A stretch of 64,000 bases of DNA from Corallium rubrum (taxonomy: Eukaryota; Cnidaria; Anthozoa; Scleralcyonacea; Coralliidae), in NCBI GenBank assembly GCA_964035015.1, contig OZ036017.1, positions 3,181,053 to 3,245,052 of the forward strand, in the 5' to 3' direction. Positions 41,506 to 55,600 of the stretch are shown here, piece by piece. Both the position numbers and the translations under genes were made by a program. Positions within the stretch are counted from its first letter, which is position 1. Every line of letters starts with the position of its first letter. A model generated the notes under the pieces. That model saw nothing but the letters and a program-made list of their open reading frames with translations, was not told the DNA's origin and searched no databases.

Positions 41506-44500
41506 GTCTAGCAAAACAACACATTTGGAATGATTCCCTCAACTTTTCTATTTTAGCAGTTTTGCCACCTTCAAAATGTTGCAAAACGCTTATCTCGTCA
41601 TTTTGAGTCGAAAAACGTTTTTTCTCAAATAAGCTCAAAATGGGAAATTATCGGTAAAAATGATGTTTCTGACCTAAAACTAGCGAAACAACACGTTTGG
41701 AATGATTATCTCAACTTTTCTATTTTGTCAGTTTTTGCCACCTTCAGAATGTTGAAAAACGCTTATCTCGTCATTCTGAGTCGAAAAAATTTTTTTCTCA
41801 AATAAACTCCAAATGTGAAATTATCGGAAAAAATGATGTTTCTGACCTAAAACTAGCAAAACAACCCACTTGGAATCATTCCCTCAACTTTTGTATTTTA
41901 GCAGTTTTGCCACCTTCAACATGTTGAAAAACGCTTAACTAGCCATTCGGAGTCGAAAAAAGTTTTTTTTCTCAAATAAGATCCAAATGGCAAATTATCC
42001 GTAAAAAATGATGTTTCTAGCTTAAAACAAGCAAAACAACAGACTTGGAATGATTCGCTCAACTTTTCTATTTTGGGAATTTTTGCAAAATGTTGGAAAA
42101 CGCTTATCTCTCCATTCTGTGTCGAAAAAAGTTTTTTTTTCAAATAAGCTCCAAAATGGCAAATTATCGGTATAAATGATGTTTCCGTCATAAAACTAGA
42201 GAAACAACACGTTTGGAATGATTCCCTCAACTTTTCTATTTTGGCAGTTTTACCACCTTCAAAATGTTGAAAAACGCTTATCTCGCCATTCGGAGTCGAA
42301 AAAAGTTTTTTTTCTCAAATAAGATCCAAATGGCAAATTATCCGTAAAAAATGATGTTTCTAGCTTAAAACTAGCAAAACAACAGACTTGGAATGATTCC
42401 CTCAACTTTTCTATTTTGGCAGTTTTGCCACCTTCAAAATGTTGAAAAACGCTTATCTCTCCATTCTGTGTCGAAAAAAGTTTTTTTTTCAAATAAGCTC
42501 CAAAATGGCAAATTATCGGTATAAATGATGTTTCGACCTAAAACTAGCAAAACAACACATTTGGAATGATGATTCCGACAACTTTTCTATTTTGGCAGTT
42601 TTGTCACCTTCAAAATGTTGAAAACGCTTTATCTCGTCATTGGGAGGCAAAAAATTTTTTTTCTCAAATTAGCTCCAAAATGGCAAATTATCGGTAAAAA
42701 TGATATTTGCGACAAAAAACTAGCAAAACAACACATTTGGAATGATTCCCTCAACTTTTCTGTTTTGGCAGTTTTGCCACCTTCAAAATGTTGAAAACGC
42801 TTATCTCGTCATTCTGAATGGAAAGTTTTTTTATCTCAAATAAGCTCCAAATGGCAAATTATCGGTAAAAATTATATTTGCGACCAAAAACTAGCAAAAC
42901 AACACATTTGGAATGATTCCCTCAACATTTCTATTTTGGCCGTTTTGCCACCTTCAAAATGTTGAAAAACGCTTATCTCGTATTCTGAGTCGAAAAAAGT
43001 TTTTTCAAATAAGCTCCAAATGGCAAATTATCGGTAAAATGATGTTTTGACTAAAACTAGCAAAACAACACATTTGGAATGATTCCCTCAACTTTTCTAG
43101 TTTGGCAGTTTTGCCACCTTCAAAATGTTGAAAACGCTTATCTCGTCATTGGGAGTCAAAAAATCTTTTTTCTCAAATAAGCTCCAAATGGCAAATTATC
43201 GGTAAAAATGATGTTTCTGACCTAAAACTAGCAAAACAACACGTTTGGAATGATTCCCTCAACTTTTCTATTTTGGCAGTTTTGCCACCTTCAAAATGTT
43301 TAAAAAGCTTATCTCGTCATTCTGAATCAAAAAATTTTTTTATCTCAAATAAGCTCCAAATGGCAAATTATCGGTAAAAATGATATTTGCACCCAAAAAC
43401 TAGAAAAAACACACATTTGGAATGATTCCCTCAACTTTTCTGCTTTGGCAGTTTTGCCACCTTCAAAATGTTGAAAAACGCTTATCTCTCCATTCTGTGT
43501 CGAAAAAAGTTTTTTTTTCAAATAAGCTCCAAAATGGCAAATTATCGGTATAAATGATGTTTCCGACCTAAAACTAGCAAAACAGCAATTTGGAATGATT
43601 CCCTCAACTTTTCTACTTTGGCCGTTTTGCCACCTTCAAAATGTTGAAAAGCGCTTATCTCGTCATTCTGACTCGAAAAAAGTTTTTTTCTTAAATAAGA
43701 TCTGAATGGCAAATTATCGGTAAAAATTATGTTTGTGACGTAAAACTAGCAAAACAACACATTTGGAATGATTCCCTCAACTTTTCTATTTTGGCCGTTT
43801 TGCCACCTTCAAAATGTTGAAAAGCGCTTATCTCGTCATTCTGACTCGAAAAAAGTTTTTTCTTAAATAAGCTCTAAAAATGGCAAATTATCGGTAAAAA
43901 TGATGATTGTGACCTAAAACTAGAAAAACAACACGTTTGGAATGATTCCCTCAACTTTTCTATTTTGGCAGTTTTACCACCTTCAAAATATTGAAAAAGG
44001 CTTATCTCGACATTCTGAGTCGAAAAAAGTTTTTTTCTCAAATAAGCTCCAAATGGCAAATTATTGGTAAAAATGATGTTTTTGACACAAAAACTAGCAA
44101 AACAACACATTTGGAATGATTCCCTCAACATTTCTATTTTGGCCGTTTTGCCACCTTCAAAATGTTGAAAACACTTATCTCGCCATTGGGAGTCAAAAAT
44201 TTTTTTTTCTGAAATAAGCTCCCAAAATGGCAAATTATCGGTAAAAATGATATTTCGACCAAAACTAGCAAAACAACACATTTGGAATGATTCCCTCAAC
44301 TTTTCTATTTTGGCAGTTTTGCCACCTTCAAAATGTTGAAAACGCTTATCTCGTCATTCTGAATGGAAAGTTTTTTTATCTCAAATAAGCTCCAAATGGC
44401 AAATTATCGGTAAAAATTATATTTGCGACCAAAAACTAGCAAAACAACACATTTGGAATGATTCCCTCAACTTTTCTTTTTTGGCAGTTTTGCCACCTTC

Positions 44501-46695
44501 AAAATGTTGAAAAACAATTTCTGGTGATTCTGAGTCGAAATAAGATTTTTCTCAAATAAGCTCAAAATGGGAAATTATCGGTAAAAATGATGTTTCTGAC
44601 CTAAAACTAGCGAAACAACACGTTTGGAATGATTATCTCAACTTTTCTATTTTGGCCGTTTTGCCACCTTCAAAATGTTGAAAAACGCTTATCTCGTCAT
44701 TCGGAGTTTTTTTTTCTCAAATAAGCTCCAAATGGCAAATTATTGGTAAAAATGATGTTTTTGACACAAAAACTAGCAAAACAACACATTTGGAATGATT
44801 CCCTCAACATTTCTATTTTGGCAGTTTTGCCACCTTCAAAATGTTGAAAACGCTTATCTCGTCATTCTGAATCATAAAAAGTTTTTATCTCAAATAAGCT
44901 CCAAATGGCAAATTATCGGTAAAAATGATATTTGCACCCAAAAACTAGAAAAAACACACATTTGGAATGATTCCCTCAACTTTTCTGTTTTGGCAGTTTT
45001 GCCATCTTCAAAATGTTGAAAAACGCATATCTCTCCATTCTGTGTCGAAAAAAGTTTTTTTTTCAAATAAGCTCCAAAATGGCAAATTATCGGTATAAAT
45101 GATATTTCCGTCCTAAAACTAGAAAAACAACACGTTTGGAATGATTCCCTCAACTTTTCTACTTTGGCCGTTTTGCCACCTTGAAAATGTTGAAAAGCGC
45201 TTATCTCGTCATTCTGACTCGAGAAAAGTTTTTTTCTTAAATAAGCTCTAAATGGCAAATAATCAGTATAAATGATGTTTCTGACATAAAACTAGCAAAA
45301 CAACACACTTGGAATGTTTCCCTCAACTTTTCTATTTTGGCAGTTTTGCCACCTTCAAAATGTTGAAAACGCTTATCTCGTCATTCTGACTCGAAAAAAG
45401 TTTTTTCTTAAATAAGCTCTAAATGGCAAATATTCGGTAAAAATGATGATTGTGACCTAAAACTGGCAAAACAACACATTTGGAATGATTCCCTCAACTT
45501 TTCTATTTTCGCAGTTTTGCCACCTTCAAAATGTTGAAAAATGCTTATCTCGCCATTCTGAGTCGAAAAAAGTTTTTTTCTCAAATAAGCTCAAAATGGC
45601 AAACTATCGGTACAAATGCTGTTTCTGAACTAGAACTAGTAAAACAACACATTTGGAATGATTCCCTCAACTTTTCTATTTTGGCAGTGTTGCCACCTTC
45701 AAAATGTTGAAAACACTTATCTCGCCATTGGGAGTCAAAAAATTTTTTTTCAAATAAGCTCCAAATGTAAAATTATCGGTAAAAATGATGTTTTTGACAC
45801 AAAAACTAGCAAAACAACACATTTGGAATGATTCCCTCAACTTTTCTATTTTGGCAGTTTTGCCACCTTCAAAATGTTGAAAAACGCTTATCTCGTCATT
45901 CTGACTCGAGAAAAGTTTTTTTCTTAAATAAGCTCTAATGGGAAATTATCAGTATAAATGATGTTTGTGACATAAATCTAGCAAAACAACACATTTGGAA
46001 TGATTCCCTCAACTTTTCTATTTTGGCCGTTTTGCCACCTTCAAAATGTTGAAAAGCGCTTATCTCGTCATTCTGACTCGAAAAAAGTTTTTTCTTAAAT
46101 AAGCTCTAAATGGCAAATTATCGGTATAAATGATGTTTCTGACCTAAAACTAGCAAAACAACACATTTGGAATGATTCCCTCAACTTTTCTATTTTGGCA
46201 GTTTTGCCACCTTCAAAATGTTGAAAAACGCTTATCTCGTCATTCTGAGTCGAAAAAAGTTTTTTTCTCAAATAAGCTCCAAATGGCAAATTATCGGTAA
46301 AAATGATGTTTGTGACCTAAAACTAGCAAAACAACACATTTGGAATGATTCCCTCAACTTTTCTATTTTGGCAGTTTTGCCACCTTCAAAATGTTGAAAA
46401 ACGCTTATCTCGTCATTCTGAGTCGAAAAAAGTTTTTTTCTCAAATAAGCTCCAAATGGCAAATTATCGGTAAAAATGATGTTTCTGACCTAAAACTAGC
46501 AAAACAACACATTTGGAATGATTCCCTCAACTTTTTATTTTGGCAGTTTTGCCACCTTCAAAATGTTGAAAAACGCTTATCTCGCACTTCTGAGTCGAAA
46601 AAAGTTTTTTTCTCAAAGAAGATCCAAATGGCAATTTATCGGTAAAAATGATGTTTCTCTTTCAGAATGTTGAAAAACGCTTACTCGTCATTCTG
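41506..46695 (-). repeat. uniform reverse satellite block mirroring 24.5-31.8 kb
   Basis: About 30 monomers. Distinctive variants appear in mirror order with the left block: TTTGCACCCAAAAACTAGAA (43,387) versus its complement at ~29,893, and GATGATTGTGACCTAAAACT (45,443) versus ~29,370. The right side has about 1.5 kb extra. Confidence 0.8.
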
Positions 46696-49600
46696 AGTCG
46701 AAAAAAGTTTTAGGTCAGAAACATCATTTATAGCGATAATTTGCCATTTGGAGCTTATTTGAGAAAAAAAATTTTTTGACTCCCAATGGCGAGATAAGCG
46801 TTTTCAACATTTTGACATAATTTGCCATTGAGAGCTTATTTAAGAAAATAAGCTCTCATTGGCAAAAATCATTCCAAATGTGTTGAGGGAATCATTCCAA
46901 ATGTGTTGTTTTACTAGTTCTAGTTCAGAAACATCATTTCTAGCGATAATTTGCCATATTGAGCTTATTTGAGAAAAAAATCTTTTTTTGACTCAGACTC
47001 ACGAGGTAATTGCTTTTCAACATTTTGAAGGTGCAAAACTGCCAAAATAGAAAAGTTGAGGGTATCATTCCAAACGTGTTGTTTAGTAAGTTTTAGGTCA
47101 GAAACATCATTTTTAACGATAATTTCCCATTTGGAGTTTATTTGAGAAAAAATTTTTTCGACTCAGAATGACGAGATAAGCGTTTTTCAACATTCTGAAG
47201 GAGGCAAAACTGCCAAAACAGAAAAGTTGAGGGAATCATTCCAAATCTGTTGTTTTGCTAGACTTAGGTCACAAACATAATTTTTACCGATAATTTGCCA
47301 TTCAGATCTTATTTAAGAAAAAAAACTTTATTCGAGTCAGGGTGACGAGATAAGCGCTTTTAAACATTTTGAAGGTGGCAAAACGGCCAAAATAGGGAAG
47401 TTGAGGGAATCTTTCCAAATGTGTTGTTTTGCTAGCTTTAGGTCACAAACATCATTTTTTCGGATAATTTGCCATTGGAGCTTATTTGAGAAAAAAAACT
47501 TTTTTCGTCACGGAATGACGAGATATGTCTAGCAAAACAACACATTTGGAATGATTCCCTCAACTTTTCTATTTTAGCAGTTTTGCCACCTTCAAAATGT
47601 TGCAAAACGCTTATCTCGTCATTTTGAGTCGAAAAACGTTTTTTCTCAAATAAACTCCAAATGGCAAATTATCGGTAAAAATGATGTTTCTGACCAAAAA
47701 CTAGCAAAACAACACATTTGGAATGATTCCCTCAACTTTCCTTTTTTAGCAGTTTTGCCACCTTCAAAATGTTGAAAAGCAATTATCTCGTGATTCTGAA
47801 TCGAAAAAAGATTTTTTCTCAAATAAGCTCAAAATGGCAAATTATCGCTAAAAATGATGTTTCTGAATTAGAACTAGTAAAACAACACATTTGGAATGAT
47901 TCCCTCAACTTTTCTATTTTAGCCGTTTTGCCACCTTCAAAATGTTGAAAACGCTTCTCTCGTCATTCTGAATCGAAAATTTTTTTTATCTCAAATAAGC
48001 TCCAAATGGCAAATAATCGGTAAAAATGATATTTGCGACCAAAAACTAGCAAAACAACACATTTGGAATGATTCCCTCAACTTTTCTATTTTGGCAGTTT
48101 TGCCACCTTCAAAATGTTGGGAAACGCTTATCTCGTCATTCTGAGTCGAAAAAAGTTTTTCTCAAATAAGCTCAAAATGGCAAATTATAGCTAGAAATGA
48201 TGTTTCTGAACTAGAACTAGTAAAACAACACATTTGGAATGATTCCCTCAACTTTTCTATTTTGGCAGTTTTGCCACCTTCAAAATGTTGAAAAACGCTT
48301 ATCTCGCCATTCTGAGTCGAAAAAAGTTTTTTTTCAAATAAGCTCAAAATGGCAAACTATCGGTAGAAATGCTGTTTCTGAACTAGAACTAGTAAAACAA
48401 CACATTTGGAATGATTCCCTCAACTTTTCTATTTTGGCAGTGTTGCCACCTTCAAAATGTTGAAAACACTTATCTCGCCATTGGGAGTCAAAAAATTTTT
48501 TTTCTGAAATAAGCTCCAAATGTAAAATTATCGGTAAAAATGATATTTTTGACACAAAAATCTAGCAAAACAACACATTTGGAATGATTCCCTCAACTTT
48601 TCTATTTTGGCAGTTTTGCCACCTTCAAAATGTTGAAAAACGCTTATCTCGTCATTCTGACTCGAGAAAAGTTTTTTTCTTAAATAAGCTCTAATGGGAA
48701 ATTATCAGTATAAATGATGTTTCTGACATAAATCTAGCAAAACAACAATTTGGAATGATTCCATCAACTTTTCTATTTTGGCCGTTTTGCCACCTTCAAA
48801 ATGTTTAAAAACGCTTATCTCGTCATTCTGACTCGAAAAAAGTTTTTTTCTCAAATAAGCTCTAAATGGCAAATTATCGGCAAAAATGATGTTCCTGACC
48901 TACAACTAGCAAAACAACACATTTGGAATGATTCCCTCAACTTTTCTATTTTGGCAGTTTTGCCACCTTCAAAATGTTGAAAAACGCTTATCTCGTCATT
49001 CTGAGTCGAAAAAAGTTTTTTCTCAAATAAGCTCCAAATGGCAAATTATCGGTAAAAATGATGTTTCTGACCTAAAACTAGCAAAACAACACATTTGGAA
49101 TGATTCCCTCAACTTTTCTATTTTGGCAGTTTTGCCACCTTCAAAATATTGAAAAACGCTTATCTCGTCATTCTGAGACGAAAAGAGTTTCTTTCTCAAA
49201 TAAGCTCCAAATGCCAAATTATCGGTAAAAATGATGTTTCTGACCTAAAACTAGCTAAACAACACATTTGGAATGATTCCCTCAACTTTTTCGATTTTGG
49301 CAGTTTTGCCACCTTCAAAATGTTAAAAAACGCTTATCTCGCCATTCGGAGTCGAAAAAAGTTTTTTTTCTCAAAGAAGATCCAAATGGCAATTTATCGG
49401 TAAAAATGATGTTTCTCTTTCAGAATGTTGAAAAACGCTTACTCGTCATTCTGAGTCGAAAAAAGTTTTAGGTCAGAAACATCATTTATAGCGATAATTT
49501 GCCATTTGGAGCTTATTTGAGAAAAAAAAATTTTTTGACTCCCAATGGCGAGATAAGCGTTTTCAACATTTTGACATAATTTGCCATTGACAGCTTATTT

Positions 49601-52600
49601 AAGAAAATAAGCTCTCATTGGCAAAAATCATTCCAAATGTGTTGAGGGAATCATTCCAAATGTGTTGTTTTACTAGTTCTAGTTCAGAAACATCATTTCT
49701 AGCGATAATTTGCCATATTGAGCTTATTTGAGAAAAAAATCTTTTTTTGACTCAGACTCACGAGGTAATTGCTTTTCAACATTTTGAAGGTGCAAAACTG
49801 CCAAAATAGAAAAGTTGAGGGTATCATTCCAAACGTGTTGTTTAGTAAGTTTTAGGTCAGAAACATCATTTTTAACGATAATTTCCCATTTGGAGTTTAT
49901 TTGAGAAAAAATTTTTTCGACTCAGAATGACGAGATAAGCGTTTTTCAACATTCTGAAGGAGGCAAAACTGCCAAAACAGAAAAGTTGAGGGAATCATTC
50001 CAAATCTGTTGTTTTGCTAGACTTAGGTCACAAACATAATTTTTACCGATAACTTGCCATTTAGAGCTTATTTAAGAAAAAAACTTTTTTCGTGTCAGAA
50101 TGACGAGATAAGCGCTTTTCAACATTTTGAAGGTGGCAAAACGGCCAAAATAGGAAGTTGAGGGAATCTTTCCAACTGTGTTGTTTTGCTAGCTTTAGGT
50201 CACAAACATCTTTTATTTTCGGATAATTTGCCATTTGGAGCTTATTTGAGAAAAAAAACTTTTTTCGTCATGGAATAACGAGATAAGTCTAGCAAAACAA
50301 CACGTTTGGAATGATACCCTCAACTTTTCTATTTTGGCCGTTTTGCCACGTTCAAAATGTTGAAAACGCTTATCTCATCAATCTGAGTCGAAAAAGGTTT
50401 TTTCTCAAATAAGCTCCAAATGGCAAGTTATCGGTAAAAATGATGTTTGTGACCTAAAACTAGCAAAACAGCACATTTGGAATGATTCCCTCAACTTTTC
50501 TATTTTGGCAGTTTTGCCACCTTCAAAATGTTGAAAAACGCTTATCTCGTCATTCTGATCGAAAAAAGTTTTTTTTTCAAATAAGCTCCAAATGGCAAAT
50601 TATCGGTAAAAATGATGTTTCTGAATCCTAAAACTAGCAAAACAACACATTTGGAATGATTCCCTCAACTTTTCTATTTTGGCAGTTTTGCCACCTTCAA
50701 AATGTTGAAAAACGCTTATCTCGTCATTCTGAATCGAAAAAAGTTTTTTTCTCAAATAAGCTCCAAATGGCAAATTATCGGTAAAAATGATGTTTCTGAC
50801 CTAAAACTAGCAAAACAACACATTTGGAATGATTCCCTCAACTTTTCTTTTTTGGCAGTTTTGCCACCTTCAAAATGTTGAAAAGCAATTATCTCGTGAT
50901 TCTGAGTCGAAAAAAGTTTTTCTCAAATAAGCTCAAAATGGCAAATTATCGCTAGAAATGATGTTTCTGAACTAGAACTAGTAAAACAACACATTTGGAA
51001 TGATTCCCTCAACTTTTCTATTTTGGCAGTTTTGCCACCTTCAAAATGTTGAAAAACGCTTATCTCGACATTCTGAGTCGAAAAAAGTTTTTTTCTCAAA
51101 TAAGCTCCCAAATGGCAAGTTATCGGGAAAAATGATGTTTCTGACCTAAAACTAGCAAAACAGCAATTTGGAATGATTCCCTCAACTTTTCTATTTTGGC
51201 AGTTTTGCCACCTTCAAAATGTTGAAAACGCTTATCTCGCCATTGGGAGTCAAAAAATCTTTTTTCTCAAATAAGCTCCAAATGGCAAATTATTGGTAAA
51301 AATGATATTTGCGACCAAAAACTAGCAAAACAGCAATTTGGAATGATTCCCTCAACTTTTCTACTTTGGCCGTTTTGCCACCTTCAAAATGTTGAAAAGC
51401 GCTTATCTCGTCATTCTGACTCGAAAAAAGTTTTTTCTTAAATAAGCTCTAAAAATGGCAAATTATCGGTGTAAATGTTTCTGACCTAAAACTAGCAAAA
51501 CAACACGTTTGGAATGATTCCCTCAACTTTTCTATTTTGGCAGTTTTACCACCTTCAAAATATTGAAAAAGGCTTCTCTCGACATTCTGAGTCGAAAAAA
51601 GTTTTTTTCTCAAATAAGCTCCCAATGGCAAATTATTGGTAAAGATGATGTTTTTGACATAAATGTAGCAAAACAACACATTTGGAATGATTCCCTCAAC
51701 TTTTCTATTTTGGCAGTTTTGCCACCTTCAAAATGTTGAAAAACGCTTATCTCGTCATTCTGAGTCGAAAAAAGTTTTTTCTCAAATAAGCTCGAAAAAT
51801 GGCAAATTATCGGTATAAATGATGTTTCCGTCCTAAAACTAGCAAAACAACACGTTTGGAATGATTCCCTCAACTTTTCTATTTTGGCAGTTTTGCCACC
51901 TTCAAAATGTTGAAAAACGCTTATCTCGCCATTCTGAGTCGAAAAAAGTTTTTTCTCAAATAAGCTCCAAATAGCAAATTATCGGTAAAAATGATGTTTC
52001 AGACCTAAAACTAGCAAAACAACACATTTGGAATGATTCCCTCAACTTTTTCGATTTTGGCAGTTTTGCCACCTTCAAAATGTTAAAAAACGCTTATCTC
52101 GCCATTCGGAGTCGAAAAAAGTTTTTTTTCTCAAAGAAGATCCAAATGGCAATTTATCGGTAAAAATGATGTTTCTCTTTCAGAATGTTGAAAAACGCTT
52201 ACTCGTCATTCTGAGTCGAAAAAAGTTTTAGGTCAGAAACATCATTTATAGCGATAATTTGCCATTTGGAGCTTATTTGAGAAAAAAAAATTTTTTGACT
52301 CCCAATGGCGAGATAAGCGTTTTCAACATTTTGACATAATTTGCCATTGAGAGCTTATTTAAGAAAATAAGCTCTCATTGGCAAAAATCATTCCAAATGT
52401 GTTGAGGGAATCATTCCAAATGTGTTGTTTTACTAGTTCTAGTTCAGAAACATCATTTCTAGCGATAATTTGCCATATTGAGCTTATTTGAGAAAAAAAT
52501 CTTTTTTTGACTCAGACTCACGAGGTAATTGCTTTTCAACATTTTGAAGGTGCAAAACTGCCAAAATAGAAAAGTTGAGGGTATCATTCCAAACGTGTTG

Positions 52601-55600
52601 TTTAGTAAGTTTTAGGTCAGAAACATCATTTTTAACGATAATTTCCCATTTGGAGTTTATTTGAGAAAAAATTTTTTTCGACTCAGAATGACGAGATAAG
52701 CGTTTTTCAACATTCTGAAGGAGGCAAAACTGCCAAAACAGAAAAGTTGAGGGAATCATTCCAAATCTGTTGTTTTGCTAGACTTAGGTCACAAACATAA
52801 TTTTTACCAATAACTTGCCATTTAGAGCTTATTTAAGAAAAAAACTTTTTTCGTGTCAGAATGACGAGATAAACGCTTTTCAACATTTTGAAGGTGGCAA
52901 AACGGCCAAAATAGGGAAGTTGAGGGAATCTTTCCAAATGTGTTGTTTTGCTAGCTTTAGGTCACAAACATCATTTTTTCGGATAATTTGCCATTGGAGC
53001 TTATTTAAGAAAAAAAACTTTTTTCGTCACGGAATGACGAGATATGTCTAGCAAAACAACACATTTGGAATGATTCCCTCAACTTTTCTATTTTGGCAGT
53101 TTTGCCACCTTCAAAATGTTGAAAACGCTTATCTCGTCATTCTGAGTCGAAAAAAGTTTTTTTCTCAAATAAGCTCCAAATGGCAAATTATCGGTAAAAA
53201 TGATGTTTCTGACACAAAAACTAGCAAAACAACACATTTGGAATGATTCCCTCAACTTTTCTATTTTGGCAGTTTTGCCACCTTCAAAATGTTGAAAAGC
53301 AATTATCTCGTGATTCTGAGTCGAAAAAAGTTTTTTCTCAAATAAGCTCAAAATGGCAAATTATCGCTAGAAATGATGTTTCTGAACTAGAACTAGTAAA
53401 ACAACACATTTGGAATGATTCCCTCAACTTTTCTAGTTTGGCAGTTTTGCCACCTTCAAAATGTTGAAAACGCTTATCTCGTCATTCTGAATCGAAATTT
53501 TTTTTTATCTCAAATAAGCTCCAAATGGCAAATAATCGGTAAAAATGATATTTGCGACCAAAAACTAGCAAAACAACACATTTGGAATGATTCCCTCAAC
53601 TTTTCTAATTTGGTCATTTTGCCACCTTCAAAATGTGAAAAGCAATTATCTCGTGATTCTGAGTCGAAAAAAGTTTTTCTCAAATAAGCTCAAAATGGCA
53701 AATTATAGCTAGAAATGTGTTTCTGAACTACAACTAGTAAAACAACACATTTGGCATGAATCCCTCAACTTTTCTAGTTTGGCAGTTTTGCCACCTTCAA
53801 AATGTTGAAAACGCTTATCTCGTCATTGGGAGTCAAAAAATCTTTTTTCTCAAATAAGCTCCAAATGGCAAATTATTGGTAAAAATGATGTTTTTGACAC
53901 AAAAACTAGCAAAACAACACATTTGGAATGATTCCCTCAACATTTCTATTTTGGCCGTTTTGCCACCTTCAAAATGTTTAAAAGCGCTTATCTCGTGATT
54001 CTGAATCGAAAAAAGATTTTTCTCAAATAAGCTCAAAATGGCAAATTATCGCTAGAAATGATGTTTCTGAATTAGAACTAGTAAAACAACACATTTGGAA
54101 TGATTCCCTCAACTTTTCTATTTTGGCATTTTTGCCACCTTCAAAATGTTGAAAACGCTTATCTCGTCATTCTGAATGGAAAGTTTTTTTTAACTCAAAT
54201 AAGCTCCAAATGGCAAATTATCGGTAAAAATGATATTTGTGACACAAAAACTAGCAAAACAACACATTTGGAATGATTCCCTCAACTTTTCTATTTTGGC
54301 AGTTTTGCCACCTTCAAAATGTTTAAAAGCGCTTATCTCGTCATTCTGAGTCGAAAAAAGTTTTTTTCTCAAAAAAGGTCAAAACGGCAAATTATCGCTA
54401 GAAATGATGTTCCTGAACTAGAACTAGTAAAACAACACATTTGGAATGATTCCCTCAACTTTTCTATTTTGGCAGTTTTGCCACCTTCAAAATGTTGAAA
54501 ACGCTTATCTCGTCATTCTGAATGGAAAGTTTTTTTTAACTCAAATAAGCTCCAAATGGCAAATTATCGGTAAAAATGATATTTGCGACCAAAAACTAGC
54601 AAAACAACACATTTGAAATGATTCCCTCAACTTTTTCGATTTTGGCAGTTTTGCCACCTTCAAAATGTTGAAAAACGCTTATCTCGCCATTCGGAGTCGA
54701 AAAAAGTTTTTTTTCTCAAATAAGATCCAAATGGCAATTTATCGGTAAAAATGATGTTTCTCTTTCAGAATGTTGAAAAACGCTTACTCGTCATTCTGAG
54801 TCGAAAAAAGTTTTAGGTCAGAAACATCATTTATAGCGATAATTTGCCATTTGGAGCTTATTTGAGAAAAAAAAATTTTTTGACTCCCAATGGCGAGATA
54901 AGCGTTTTCAACATTTTGACATAATTTGCCATTGAGAGCTTATTTAAGAAAATAAGCTCTCATTGGCAAAAATCATTCCAAATGTGTTGAGGGAATCATT
55001 CCAAATGTGTTGTTTTACTAGTTCTAGTTCAGAAACATCATTTCTAGCGATAATTTGCCATATTGAGCTTATTTGAGAAAAAAATCTTTTTTTGACTCAG
55101 ACTCACGAGGTAATTGCTTTTCAACATTTTGAAGGTGCAAAACTGCCAAAATAGAAAAGTTGAGGGTATCATTCCAAACGTGTTGTTTAGTAAGTTTTAG
55201 GTCAGAAACATCATTTTTAACGATAATTTCCCATTTGGAGTTTATTTGAGAAAAAATTTTTTGGACTCAGAATGACGAGATAAGCGTTTTTCAACATTCT
55301 GAAGGAGGCAAAACTGCCAAAACAGAAAAGTTGAGGGATTCATTCCAAATCTGTTGTTTTGCTAGACTTAGGTCACAAACATAATTTTTACCGATAACTT
55401 GCCATTTAGAGCTTATTTAAGAAAAAAACTTTTTTCGTGTCAGAATGACGAGATAAACGCTTTTCAACATTTTGAAGGTGGCAAAACGGCCAAAATAGGG
55501 AAGTTGAGGGAATCTTTCCAAATGTGTTGTTTTGCTAGCTTTAGGTCACAAACATCATTTTTTCGGATAATTTGCCATTGGAGCTTATTTGAGATAAAAA